Assembly (NCBI GenBank): GCA_002477475.1
Contig: DLPX01000084.1
Span: 24,875-55,525 of the forward strand
Origin: Proteobacteria bacterium UBA7447
GTDB lineage: Bacteria > Pseudomonadota > Gammaproteobacteria > Arenicellales > UBA868
DNA length: 30,651 bases
Direction: 5' to 3'
The position numbers were made by a program, and so were the translations under genes. The stretch's first letter is position 1, and each line of letters opens with the position of its first letter. Positions 1 to 7,818 of this stretch are shown piece by piece. A model generated the notes under the pieces. That model worked only from the letters and a program-made list of their open reading frames with translations. It ran no database searches and had not been told where the DNA came from.

Positions 1-1270
1 AGTCTGTAATCGAACGAACAGCCGCCAGTAGTTCAGTTGCCGGCACTGTACTTTGTTCACCCTGTCCACGCAGTGGTTTCATTTTCACCGTTGAGGTATC
101 GACCGACTCGTCGTCGATAATCACAGCCACTTGCGCACCGCTATTGTCCGCCCGCCGCAATTGCTTCTTAAGATTGCCCTGGCCGCAATTTACCTGCGCA
201 TCGACCCCGGCATCCCTAAGACTCTCCGCATACCGAATCGCCTCAAGTTCCGCGATATCCCCTAGTGCAGCGACGAATACGCGGGGCGATTGTATCGGAC
301 TCTCTTCTCCTTGCAGCGTAACCAGTTCGATCAATCTCTCAAGCCCGCAGGCAAAACCTGCCGCCGGCGCGGGTCGTCCCCCCAACTGCTCGACGAGCCC
401 GTCATACCGACCTCCGGCACAGATCGCGCTTTGCGTCCCCAGTTGATCAGTAGTCCATTCAAACACCAGGCCCGTGTAGTAATCGAGTCCGCGAACCAGG
501 CGGGTGTTCACCGAGAAGGCGATGTTTACAGTCGTCAACAGGCGCTGCAACCGCTCGAAATTATCCTGTTCAGCCTTTTCGAGAAAATCGGAAAGGCTGG
601 GCGCGCTATTAAGCACTTCCTGTGTGCCTTGATCCTTGCTGTCCAGAATTCTTAGCGGGTTGCGTTCCAGACGCCTTTGGCTATCGGTGTCCAGCGCATC
701 TACGTGATCCGAGAGATAAGCTTTTAGGGCATCCCGGAAATTGGCACGCGCTGCCACCGAACCGAGTGAATTAATCTCGAGAGTCAGGCCTCTGATTCCA
801 AGACAACGCCATAGCCGCTCCCCCACCGCGATAACCTCTGCCTCGATATCCGATCCCGCCCAACCCAAGGCTTCGATTCCAAACTGATGAAACTGTCGAT
901 AACGGCCTTTTTGCGGACGTTCATGCCGAAACATCGGCCCGACATACCAAAGCCGCTGTGTCTGATTGTGAAGTAGGCCATGCTCATTTCCCGCCCGGAC
1001 GCAACTCGCGGTCGCTTCGGGCCGCAAAGTGAGGCTGTCGCCATTGTTGTCGGTAAAGGTATACATCTCTTTTTCGACAATATCGGTTTGCTCCCCGATG
1101 GATCTGCGAAAAAGCTCAGTCCGCTCAACGATGGGCGTCCGAATCTCCCTGTAACCATAGCGACAGGATACTTCTCGCACGACGGCCTCTACCCGTTGCC
1201 AGGTTTCAATCTGCCCAGGCAAAAGGTCATTCATCCCTCTGATTGACTGAACGTTATTCTCTGCCGCCAT
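1..1270 (-). CDS. hisS: Histidyl-tRNA synthetase, 3' end cut by window edge
   Basis: This enzyme charges tRNA-His with histidine in the cytoplasm. Translating the minus strand from the ATG at 1270 gives 423 codons without a stop, so only the last residues lie outside the window (E. coli HisS has 424). The N-terminus reads MAAENNVQSIRGMNDLLPG, the usual class II HisRS opening. The class II motif 2 region (RHERPQKGRYRQFHQFG), the histidine-binding motif LVRGLDYYTG and the AGGRYDGL motif are all visible, followed by a C-terminal anticodon-binding domain. The start is 4 bp after the rodZ stop, so the two are probably co-transcribed. In most gammaproteobacteria ispG lies between rodZ and hisS; it is absent here. 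Identification is certain. Confidence 0.97.
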   Translation of the reverse strand, partial: MAAENNVQSIRGMNDLLPGQIETWQRVEAVVREVSCRYGYREIRTPIVERTELFRRSIGEQTDIVEKEMYTFTDNNGDSLTLRPEATASCVRAGNEHGLLHNQTQRLWYVGPMFRHERPQKGRYRQFHQFGIEALGWAGSDIEAEVIAVGERLWRCLGIRGLTLEINSLGSVAARANFRDALKAYLSDHVDALDTDSQRRLERNPLRILDSKDQGTQEVLNSAPSLSDFLEKAEQDNFERLQRLLTTVNIAFSVNTRLVRGLDYYTGLVFEWTTDQLGTQSAICAGGRYDGLVEQLGGRPAPAAGFACGLERLIELVTLQGEESPIQSPRVFVAALGDIAELEAIRYAESLRDAGVDAQVNCGQGNLKKQLRRADNSGAQVAVIIDDESVDTSTVKMKPLRGQGEQSTVPATELLAAVRSITD

Positions 1271-1274
1271 GATG

Positions 1275-2618
1275 TCAGCGTCCGACCCGCACCTTCGCGT
1301 TACGACCTGATTTACCAACGGGGATGCTGAACTCTCGCCCGCCATAAACCACTTTAGCGCCTTCGGGATAGCTGACCAGCAATGTGAATGGGGGCTTGCC
1401 GGCCAGGCTGACCACTTTCCCCCCTTCGATATATCGTCGGAGAAGCTCAACGTTGTCACGATCCCATACGACGACGTGCGTACTCTCTTGCACTTTTAGC
1501 GTAATACTGCGACTGCCCGCAGTCAGTGGACGGGTGGTTCCGCCGGTCTGTGACACCGAAGTCGATACCTCAGGATTCAGGGTTTGACGTTGGGACGCTG
1601 CGGCGGCCGAGGCCTGTGTTTGGGAACCCGTCTGCTGGCTTCCTTTTTTTGCAGTTTTTGTGGAAGCACTGCTTGCCGCTTTCGCGCTCCCGGATGTGGA
1701 TGATTTTTTCTTGGTCGTCTTTTTCGAATCTGTATTTGCGGAGCTTGTGGCAACTTTTCCAGGATCTGATTGCTTCTTCTTGCTCTCTTGTTTTTTTGAA
1801 GATTCTTCGGAGCTTTCTTTTTCGGCGACTAATACTTTCGCCTGATCTTTTTTGGTCGACTCCGCCAACTTAGCTTCGGATTGACCCGATTGCGCTGCTT
1901 GCGCTTGCGAGGCCGGTATTGCTACCGAACTCTCAGTATCACTACCCGCGGAGGCCGTCACGCCGGCCGTTGCAGTGTTAACGGTTGGTGCTGTTTGCGA
2001 CTCGGATGACTCTGCCTGCGTGCCGGCCTTGCCTGAAGCGATTTTTCCAGAATCTGACGTCTCACCGTCATTCGTCGGAGTTAACGTCACCGCCAGTTCG
2101 GTTTTTGGTTCGTTGACAACACTTTCCTCCGTGGCTGCCACAGGGTCGTCGTCCGATGCCGCTCCCGACTGCGAGCGTGTTTCTTCTGCAATATCCAAAC
2201 GCAAGCGTTCAACGTCACTCGCACGGTTCAAGAACGCCGCGTAGAGCCCCCCAACCACCAGCAACAGGACACCCGCCGTGACCACCCATCGGTATTGAAT
2301 CGGGATCGGTTGCGGTCGACTGGTCGCGGACTCCGTCATGGTTCCCGGGCCGTCTTCTTTGGCAGGCAGGAGTTCTTGACGGTCGTCAATAGCCTGCTCA
2401 ATCGAGACACCCGCGAGACGCGCATAGTTGCGCAAATATCCCACGGCATAGGTCCATCCCGCTGTTTGACTGTAATCATCTGCCTCAAGTGCCTCTACGA
2501 CCTGAGGCAGCAGATTTAACTCTGCGGCCACCTCCTCAAGGCTCCAGCCATACAACTCCCGAGCACCCCGGAGAATCTCACCAGGGCTGGTATTGCGTGT
2601 CTCGGCAGACTCAGCCAT
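1275..2618 (-). CDS. rodZ: RodZ-like cytoskeletal membrane protein with an extended low-complexity linker
   Basis: RodZ couples the MreB cytoskeleton to the elongasome and helps set rod shape. The architecture is classic: an N-terminal helix-turn-helix domain (about residues 10-75, containing SPGEILRGARELYGWSLEE), one transmembrane helix (about 111-130), a long periplasmic linker, and a C-terminal DUF4115-type beta domain over roughly the last 80 residues. At about 447 residues it is much longer than E. coli RodZ (337). The extra length is a linker of roughly 200 residues rich in S, T, K, A, E and Q. I chose the ATG at 2618, which overlaps the pilF stop by 8 bp; a GTG at 2630 is also possible. 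It lies between pilF and hisS, as in the usual pilF-rodZ order. Confidence 0.93.
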   Translation of the reverse strand: MAESAETRNTSPGEILRGARELYGWSLEEVAAELNLLPQVVEALEADDYSQTAGWTYAVGYLRNYARLAGVSIEQAIDDRQELLPAKEDGPGTMTESATSRPQPIPIQYRWVVTAGVLLLVVGGLYAAFLNRASDVERLRLDIAEETRSQSGAASDDDPVAATEESVVNEPKTELAVTLTPTNDGETSDSGKIASGKAGTQAESSESQTAPTVNTATAGVTASAGSDTESSVAIPASQAQAAQSGQSEAKLAESTKKDQAKVLVAEKESSEESSKKQESKKKQSDPGKVATSSANTDSKKTTKKKSSTSGSAKAASSASTKTAKKGSQQTGSQTQASAAAASQRQTLNPEVSTSVSQTGGTTRPLTAGSRSITLKVQESTHVVVWDRDNVELLRRYIEGGKVVSLAGKPPFTLLVSYPEGAKVVYGGREFSIPVGKSGRNAKVRVGR

Positions 2619-3378
2619 TGTCACCCCCACTCATCAAGACATTCAACTGTTCGACCTGTTCGCTACCTGGATAAGCGCTTCTCAACCGAGCGGCATATTC
2701 CTTTGCAAGATCATCTGCGCCAAGTTTGCGCTCAGTACGAACCGCAAGCAAGAGGCTGTCCGCAGTAACGCCCCCTGCGCCGAACATACGCTCGAGGAAG
2801 GCTCGGGCACTGAAATATTCCTCCAACTTGAAACTTGCCCGTGCTGACTGGTAAAGCACCGGAGTGCTCTTGGGCTTTGCGACCAATGCCGCACGAAATT
2901 GTTCTTGGGCGGCTCTGAACTCCCCCGCCCCAATCAGGCAAACCCCGAGGCCATATTGGCTGACATAAGGCTCTGTATTGAAGGGATCATCGCGGGCTGT
3001 CTCAAACTGTTTTGCTCCGCCCGTCCATTTGCCTTGCTCACACAGATAACTCCCATAGTCATTACGGGCGCCCACATTGCCCGGGTCGCTGACCAACGCC
3101 TGATCAAAATGCGTCTTGGCATCAGACGTTTCCCCAAGACGCATTTTAAGCAGAGCCATCGCATGATTTGCTGTGGAGTCATCGGGCGCGACAGCGAGAG
3201 CGTCATTCATCGCTTCAAGTGCAGAGGCCAAACGATTCTGGGCCATGTACTCCAATCCCAATCGGGTATACAACTCAACCCGCTGCTCCGGATCCCAACC
3301 GGACTCATCCTCCCATATAGGTGCACAGCCATTGATCACTAGGATCAGCAAAAGACTGGCGAGATACTTCGCTCTCAC
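2611..3378 (-). CDS. pilF: Type IV pilus pilotin PilF/PilW, TPR lipoprotein
   Basis: PilF/PilW is an outer-membrane lipoprotein that targets and assembles the PilQ secretin of type IV pili. From the GTG at 3378, 8 bp after the rlmN stop, the protein has about 255 residues: a short basic N-terminus, a hydrophobic stretch (YLASLLLILVI) and a lipobox ending NGC, so Cys18 should be lipidated. Asparagine at -2 is unusual for a lipobox. Several tetratricopeptide repeats follow (for example LGLEYMAQNRLASALEAMNDAL and DYGSYLCEQGKWTGGAKQFE). The frame stays open upstream to 3480 but that would overlap rlmN and spoil the signal peptide. The rlmN-pilF-rodZ order supports the call. No other pilus genes are in the window. 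Confidence 0.9.
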   Translation of the reverse strand: MRAKYLASLLLILVINGCAPIWEDESGWDPEQRVELYTRLGLEYMAQNRLASALEAMNDALAVAPDDSTANHAMALLKMRLGETSDAKTHFDQALVSDPGNVGARNDYGSYLCEQGKWTGGAKQFETARDDPFNTEPYVSQYGLGVCLIGAGEFRAAQEQFRAALVAKPKSTPVLYQSARASFKLEEYFSARAFLERMFGAGGVTADSLLLAVRTERKLGADDLAKEYAARLRSAYPGSEQVEQLNVLMSGGDNG

Positions 3379-3385
3379 AACACGC

Positions 3386-4474
3386 TCACGACACGGTCTT
3401 GGCGAGCTTCGCACTGCGATGGGTTCGGTCCTGAACCGCGCCGGCGAGCTGTCCACATGCCGCGGCGATATCCGCACCACGTGTCTTTCGGGTAATGGTG
3501 GTCAGTCCGCTGGAGATCAGGCGCTGGCGAAAACGGTCTATCGCATCTGGATCCGAACAGAGGTACTCGACGCCCGGAACAGGATTAAACGGAATAAGGT
3601 TGATCTTGGAGGGAATCCCGCGAAGCAGGGATACCAGGGTCTCAGCATCTTCCTCCGCGTCATTTACCCCTGACAGCATTACATACTCAAAGGTAATGCG
3701 CCGACGACTGTCGTTACGAAGAAATCTCCGGCAAGCGTCCAAAAGGATCTCAATGGGATATTTGCGGTTTAAGGGCACCAACTCGTCCCGCACCGCATCG
3801 CGCACGGCGTGCAAGGAGACTGCCAAACTGACGGGGCAGTCCTCAGACAGTTTATCCATGGCAGGAACAACGCCTGCCGTACTGAGGGTTACACGCCGGC
3901 GAGATAGCCCAAAAGAAAGATCATCCAGCATAAGCCGCATGGCGCTGACGACGGCATCATAGTTCAGCAGTGGCTCTCCCATACCCATCATCACCACATT
4001 GGAAATGGGCCGCTCTCTCCAACCTTCCTGCTTGAGCAATCGATCCGCAAGCAGCAGCTGACCAATAATCTCTCCAGCTGACAAATTCCGACTAAACCCC
4101 TGGCGGGCGGTCGCGCAGAAACTGCAGGTCAACATGCATCCTGCTTGCGAGGAGATACATAACGTACCCCGGTCTTCCTCGGGAATGAATACCGTCTCGA
4201 TGGAGTTTCCGTCTGACAGACGGAATAACCATTTGCGTGTGCCGTCCTGTGAATGCTGAGCCCGAGCCACTTCGGGCAATGCGATCACCGCGTTCTCGGA
4301 CAGCGTCTGCCTTAAAGACAGGCGCAAATCCGTCATTTCCGAGAAATCAGTAACTCCCCTCTGGTACACCCACTGGAGCAACTGGCGGGCATGGAATGCT
4401 TTCTCGCCCAGCGATGCAAAGTAGTCTTGCAGCGCGAACCGATCCAGTCCTACAAGGTTCTTGGGCGCTGACAC
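3386..4474 (-). CDS. rlmN: Dual-specificity RNA methyltransferase RlmN (23S rRNA A2503 / tRNA A37)
   Basis: RlmN is a radical SAM enzyme that places a C2 methyl on A2503 of 23S rRNA and A37 of some tRNAs. The radical SAM cluster motif CxxxCxxC is at about residues 113-120 (CMLTCSFC), preceded by TLCISSQAG. The glycine-rich SAM motif VVMMGMGEPLLN and the C-terminal methyl-carrying cysteine motif (TRKTRGADIAAACGQLAG) are intact. I place the start at the GTG at 4474, giving 362 residues, close to the E. coli length, and beginning MSAPKNLVGLDRF. The open frame extends upstream to 4675 but only antisense-free overlap with ndk would result and no family sequence is there. The start lies 16 bp after the ndk stop, so ndk-rlmN-pilF-rodZ-hisS reads as one operon. 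Confidence 0.96.
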   Translation of the reverse strand: MSAPKNLVGLDRFALQDYFASLGEKAFHARQLLQWVYQRGVTDFSEMTDLRLSLRQTLSENAVIALPEVARAQHSQDGTRKWLFRLSDGNSIETVFIPEEDRGTLCISSQAGCMLTCSFCATARQGFSRNLSAGEIIGQLLLADRLLKQEGWRERPISNVVMMGMGEPLLNYDAVVSAMRLMLDDLSFGLSRRRVTLSTAGVVPAMDKLSEDCPVSLAVSLHAVRDAVRDELVPLNRKYPIEILLDACRRFLRNDSRRRITFEYVMLSGVNDAEEDAETLVSLLRGIPSKINLIPFNPVPGVEYLCSDPDAIDRFRQRLISSGLTTITRKTRGADIAAACGQLAGAVQDRTHRSAKLAKTVS

Positions 4475-4490
4475 AAAGATTCTGACTGCC

Positions 4491-4922
4491 TCAGTCAGTC
4501 CTCGGACAAAGGTCAGCGTCGTCGAAGAAGAAAGCAATCTCCTCCCGCGCAGTATCTGGCCCATCCGAACCGTGGACGGCATTGGCTTCAACGGATTCTG
4601 CAAAATCTGCACGAATCGTGCCAGGCGCCGCGTCAGCCGGGTTGGTCGCACCCATAATCTCCCGATTACGGGCAATCGCGTTCTCCCCTTCGAGTACCTG
4701 AACCATAACTGGCCCGGAGATCATGTATTCCACAAGATCATTGTAGAAAGGCCGCTCTCGGTGTACAGCGTAGAACTCCTGCGCCTGGGCGCGGGTCAAG
4801 TGAATCATGCGCGCCGCCAGAAGTTGCAGACCCCCTGACTCAAAACGTTCGTAAATTTTTCCGATGAGGTTTCTTCGGACAGCGTCGGGCTTGACGATCG
4901 AAAATGTTCTTTCGATGCTCAT
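4491..4922 (-). CDS. ndk: Nucleoside diphosphate kinase
   Basis: Ndk transfers the gamma phosphate from ATP to other NDPs through a phosphohistidine intermediate and balances (d)NTP pools. The protein is 143 residues, the usual length. The N-terminus ERTFSIVKPDAVRRNLIG and the catalytic motif NAVHGSD with His117 are both present, as is the MGATNPADAAPGTIRADF segment. It is the first gene of the ndk-rlmN-pilF-rodZ-hisS run. The 128-bp gap upstream (4923-5050) separates it from mtaB and probably holds its promoter, though I cannot pick clear -35/-10 boxes. That gap contains a 10-bp palindrome GTTTTAAAAC (4994-5003) and a small GC hairpin (5031-5046). Confidence 0.97.
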   Translation of the reverse strand: MSIERTFSIVKPDAVRRNLIGKIYERFESGGLQLLAARMIHLTRAQAQEFYAVHRERPFYNDLVEYMISGPVMVQVLEGENAIARNREIMGATNPADAAPGTIRADFAESVEANAVHGSDGPDTAREEIAFFFDDADLCPRTD

Positions 4923-5030
4923 TCAGGTTCTCCAGGTTCAGGGATAAAGATCTTACTGGGGATCCGCTTGCCCGCTATGCCAGCGTGGCTGCAGTTTTAA
5001 AACATCCAGTCGCAGCTCAAGCCGCCAAGA

Positions 5031-5046
5031 TCCCCGCGTGAGGGGA
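5031..5046. other. Small GC hairpin downstream of mtaB
   Basis: TCCCC (5031-5035) and GGGGA (5042-5046) form a 5-bp stem around a 6-nt loop, starting 4 bp beyond the mtaB stop on the minus strand. On that strand no T-run follows, so it is not a good intrinsic terminator. It may still help 3' end processing. On the plus strand a short ATTTTATT follows but there is no plus gene to terminate. Confidence 0.3.
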
Positions 5047-5050
5047 GATT

Positions 5051-6433
5051 TTATTCCGAGGGGGAGACACGGGCAACGAGAACCTCCTCGTTAACTCGCT
5101 GAATCTCCACTCCCACCTCGTTTTCAGAGGCATTTTCAGGATCCACAACCCTTACCGGCATGTAGTTCGCCAACCGCCCATGATAAGCGTTGCTCTTGGC
5201 GGGCACATCAACCCGTTCAACAATCAGTCGTCCTACGCTGCCAATCATGCGGCGAAGCGCCAACCGCCGATTAGCCTCCCCAACGGTACGAAGCGTAGCG
5301 GCGCGTCTGCGCCGCTCTTCCTTCGGGACCTGTCTGGGAATGCGAGCTGCGGGCGTACCGGGCCGGGCCGAAAATGAAAAGACATGCGGATAGATTACCT
5401 GGGCGCGATCAATGACATCGACGGTGTCGGCAAAATCCTGCTCAGATTCTGTAGGAAACCCCGCCATGACATCTGCTCCGAGAACTAACCCGTTAATGTG
5501 TTGTCGGGCAGATTCCAAACGGTCTATTAGGAACTCGCGGTCATAGCGGCGTTTCATGCGTTTCAGGATTAAGGTACTTCCGCTCTGGATTGATACGTGG
5601 AGGTAAGGACAAAACCGCTCCGAATCTGAGAGCACAGCCACCAGGTCATCGGTAAGGTGGACGGGATCTACAGAGCTCAGTCGAATCCGGAAGGCTCCGG
5701 GAATATCAGCAATCTTCTTGAGTAGTGATGCCAACGGGAGTTGAGATCCATCTTCGAAACCTGGGCTTTCATAGCTACCAAGATCCACTCCGCAGATCAC
5801 GACCTCAGAAAACCCGCCGCTGACAAAGTTTCTGACCTGCCGCAAGATGTGTGCCTCATCAAAAGACCAACTCTGCCCCCGTGCACGGTGAATGACGCAA
5901 AATGTGCAGGACTGATCACATCCCTGCTGCACTTGGACGAAGGCTCTTGAACGCGACTCAAAGCCCTCCAGAAGGGCTGGAGGAAGCCCCGTCAACCGAT
6001 CTATCTGAATAACCGCCTCAGGGACTTGGACTGATTTTTTCAGGTTCCGGACAAACTTTGCCACGGCAAACTTGTGATCGTTACCCAATACCAGGGAAAC
6101 GCCCGGGATCTCTGCGCAGGCATCTGCCTGGTTCTGAGCATAGCAGCCGGTCACGATGACATGGGCCTTTGGGTTCTGGCGAAGCGCGCGCCTAACGGCT
6201 TGCCGGGTCTGGCGATCGGCCTCAGCCGTCACCGTGCAGGAGTTGATCACATAAACATCTGCAAATTCAGTTGGGTCAACAAGACTCCATTGATCTCGTT
6301 CGAGATCCTGGGCCATCGCCGCCGACTCAAAACTGTTTATTTTGCAGCCAAGCGTGGTGATCGCGGCAAGGCCGGAGGGATTCGCCTGATGAGGTGCCGC
6401 AGAAATGGGCGACTCGGTTACCGGAAACGACAC
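5051..6433 (-). CDS. mtaB: tRNA (t6A37)-C2 methylthiotransferase, MtaB-like
   Basis: MtaB-family enzymes convert t6A37 to ms2t6A37 in ANN-decoding tRNAs using two Fe-S clusters. The N-terminal UPF0004/MTTase domain has its three cysteines at about residues 30, 66 and 97 (TLGCKINSFES, NSCTVTAEADRQTRQ, TGCYAQ). The radical SAM motif is GCDQSCTFCVIHRARG (Cys172/176/179). A TRAM-like RNA-binding domain ends the protein (from about residue 395). The 460-residue length fits. The KINSFES and TxEADRQTRQ motifs favour MtaB over MiaB or RimO. The start is a GTG directly abutting the iscA stop, with no other ATG, GTG or TTG before the first conserved cysteine. Its place between iscA and ndk is not the usual one, where hscBA-fdx genes sit. 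Confidence 0.88.
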   Translation of the reverse strand: MSFPVTESPISAAPHQANPSGLAAITTLGCKINSFESAAMAQDLERDQWSLVDPTEFADVYVINSCTVTAEADRQTRQAVRRALRQNPKAHVIVTGCYAQNQADACAEIPGVSLVLGNDHKFAVAKFVRNLKKSVQVPEAVIQIDRLTGLPPALLEGFESRSRAFVQVQQGCDQSCTFCVIHRARGQSWSFDEAHILRQVRNFVSGGFSEVVICGVDLGSYESPGFEDGSQLPLASLLKKIADIPGAFRIRLSSVDPVHLTDDLVAVLSDSERFCPYLHVSIQSGSTLILKRMKRRYDREFLIDRLESARQHINGLVLGADVMAGFPTESEQDFADTVDVIDRAQVIYPHVFSFSARPGTPAARIPRQVPKEERRRRAATLRTVGEANRRLALRRMIGSVGRLIVERVDVPAKSNAYHGRLANYMPVRVVDPENASENEVGVEIQRVNEEVLVARVSPSE

Positions 6434-6766
6434 CTAGGAAGGGTTTACGGTAAAACTTTCGCCGCAACCGCACTCATCCGCCACGTTTGGGTTCTTAAAA
6501 CGGAATGCGGTTGAAAAACCATCGGAGGCGAAATCGATTTCCGTGCCGTCGATGTACTTGATGCTATCTCCATCAACGATCACTTTTACTCCCCGGCTGG
6601 TGAAAACTTGATCTTCAGGGCTGATCTCGTCAGCAAAGTCGACAACATAAGCGAGTCCCGAGCATCCGGTCGTCTTGACGCCAAGCCGCAACCCTTCGCC
6701 GTGACCTCGCGATTCGAGATGGTCTGAGACTCGCTGTGCTGCTGCTTCTGTCAGGGTAATTGCCAT
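6434..6766 (-). CDS. iscA: A-type Fe-S carrier IscA, without the rest of the isc operon
   Basis: IscA delivers [4Fe-4S] clusters or iron to apo-proteins. The protein has 110 residues and the three ligand cysteines Cys35, Cys99 and Cys101, in the motifs KTTGCSGLAY and DECGCGESFTV. The ending NPNVxDECGCGESF matches IscA better than ErpA or SufA. In related bacteria it sits inside iscR-iscS-iscU-iscA-hscB-hscA-fdx. Here trmJ is directly upstream and mtaB directly downstream, and no IscR, IscS, IscU, HscA, HscB or isc ferredoxin gene is present. The 56-bp gap to trmJ is AT-rich; I see no clear IscR site in it. Cluster assembly on a scaffold must be done by genes outside the window, for example SUF. 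Confidence 0.9.
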   Translation of the reverse strand: MAITLTEAAAQRVSDHLESRGHGEGLRLGVKTTGCSGLAYVVDFADEISPEDQVFTSRGVKVIVDGDSIKYIDGTEIDFASDGFSTAFRFKNPNVADECGCGESFTVNPS

Positions 6767-6822
6767 ATGCGATCTGCCTACGGTCTAGTGAGGTACAAGT
6801 TCAATTTACAACGGATATTTTA

Positions 6823-7617
6823 TCACGTAGGGGTAGTGCTGTTGTTTTTTGCTGTGTTTTGCTCTTCCCTTTGTGCTCTCTTTTGCGGCTCCTTGTCAGA
6901 GATTCCCAAAGCATACTCCAGAGAAGTCAAGACACCTCGAAGAATATTGACCTCTTGGGTAGATTTCACACCCTGAAGCAAAAGACGGCGGATTTTGCGA
7001 AGCAACTTGGTCTTGGGACCCGAGAGGAACGCGGTCTTGCTCAGCACTATCTCCAAATGGGTCATTAGCTGGTCGAATTCGCCCATGGTCATCGGGGTCT
7101 CCTCTTCCGCACTTTGCACAGCAGGCTCCAACGCCCCGAGACCAGACTGCTTCCGGAACTCGTATGCCATTACTGCAACCGCGGTTGCCACATTGAGAGA
7201 GGGAAAGGCTTCATTCACGTCAATCCGAAGGTGGGCGTGACACAGGTCCAGATGGGCGTTGGATAAACCACAAGCTTCCGGGCCAAAGACCAGCGCACAG
7301 TTTGTCACTTGTTGCTTAACCACCAATCGGGCTGCCACCTGCCCAGCGTCCAGCAGAGGCCACGCCAGTGAGCGCCTGCGAGCGGTTGCACCAATAACGC
7401 ACCCGCAATCACTCACGGCCTCTTCCAGCGAATCAGACACCCTAGCTTGATCAAGAATGTAGTCCGCACCTGCAGCGCGGGCGGTTGCCGCTGGATCTGG
7501 AAAGCTGCGTGGGTTAACCAGACACAACTGGCTGAGACCCATATTGGCCATCACCCGAGCCGTCGCACCAATATTCCCGGGATGGGTTGTCTCTACCATG
7601 ACAATCCGTACACTCAC
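6823..7617 (-). CDS. trmJ: tRNA (Cm32/Um32) 2'-O-methyltransferase TrmJ
   Basis: TrmJ is a SPOUT-class methyltransferase that methylates the ribose of nucleotide 32 in the tRNA anticodon loop. The 264-residue protein opens with VRIVMVETTHPGNIGATARVMANMG, including the conserved arginine of the SPOUT N-terminal motif. The knot motifs FGPEACGLSN and SLNVATAVAVMAYE follow; FGPE in place of FGRE is a variant of motif 2. A C-terminal helical region (about 160-250) carries the family's ETPMTMGEFDQLMTHLE. The start is GTG at 7617 with GGGAGAG just upstream. It is divergent from suhB, exactly as in other gammaproteobacteria, where iscR and the isc operon would follow. Here only iscA follows. Confidence 0.93.
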   Translation of the reverse strand: MSVRIVMVETTHPGNIGATARVMANMGLSQLCLVNPRSFPDPAATARAAGADYILDQARVSDSLEEAVSDCGCVIGATARRRSLAWPLLDAGQVAARLVVKQQVTNCALVFGPEACGLSNAHLDLCHAHLRIDVNEAFPSLNVATAVAVMAYEFRKQSGLGALEPAVQSAEEETPMTMGEFDQLMTHLEIVLSKTAFLSGPKTKLLRKIRRLLLQGVKSTQEVNILRGVLTSLEYALGISDKEPQKRAQREEQNTAKNNSTTPT

Positions 7618-7818
7618 TTCTCAACTCTCCCATCTTGTTTCTTGGGTCCTGCGAACCTCGCGGACTCTCATTGGGCTACAATCCGCACCCGCAAGATACC
7701 GTTCGATCCTGACCGGTGAGGTTGATTGAAACGCACCTTCACCGAAAGGAACGATCCAAGATCGCCCTGGCTCGCTCAGGGGATCGCCACACCTTGAACC
7801 CGGAGCGTTCTCGCCAAC
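7618..7818. promoter_or_regulatory. Divergent trmJ-suhB intergenic region
   Basis: This 201-bp gap separates the divergent starts of trmJ (GTG 7617) and suhB (ATG 7819), so promoters for both directions should lie here. I see a partial inverted repeat GGTGAGG...CACCTTCACC at about 7715-7743, but no convincing -35/-10 pair and no coding potential. Confidence 0.35.

Noticed and set aside
784..1158. 124-residue open frame on the minus strand inside hisS
   Set aside because: It is an out-of-frame shadow; the hisS frame is continuous from 1270 to the window edge and carries all family motifs.
2682..3342. Several 70-150 residue open frames opposite or out of frame with pilF
   Set aside because: They overlap a well-supported lipoprotein gene with TPR motifs and show no family features or ribosome-binding sites.
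6434..6766. ErpA or SufA as identity of the A-type carrier
   Set aside because: The N-terminal SITL-like start, NPNVxDECGCGESF ending and position next to trmJ fit IscA better.
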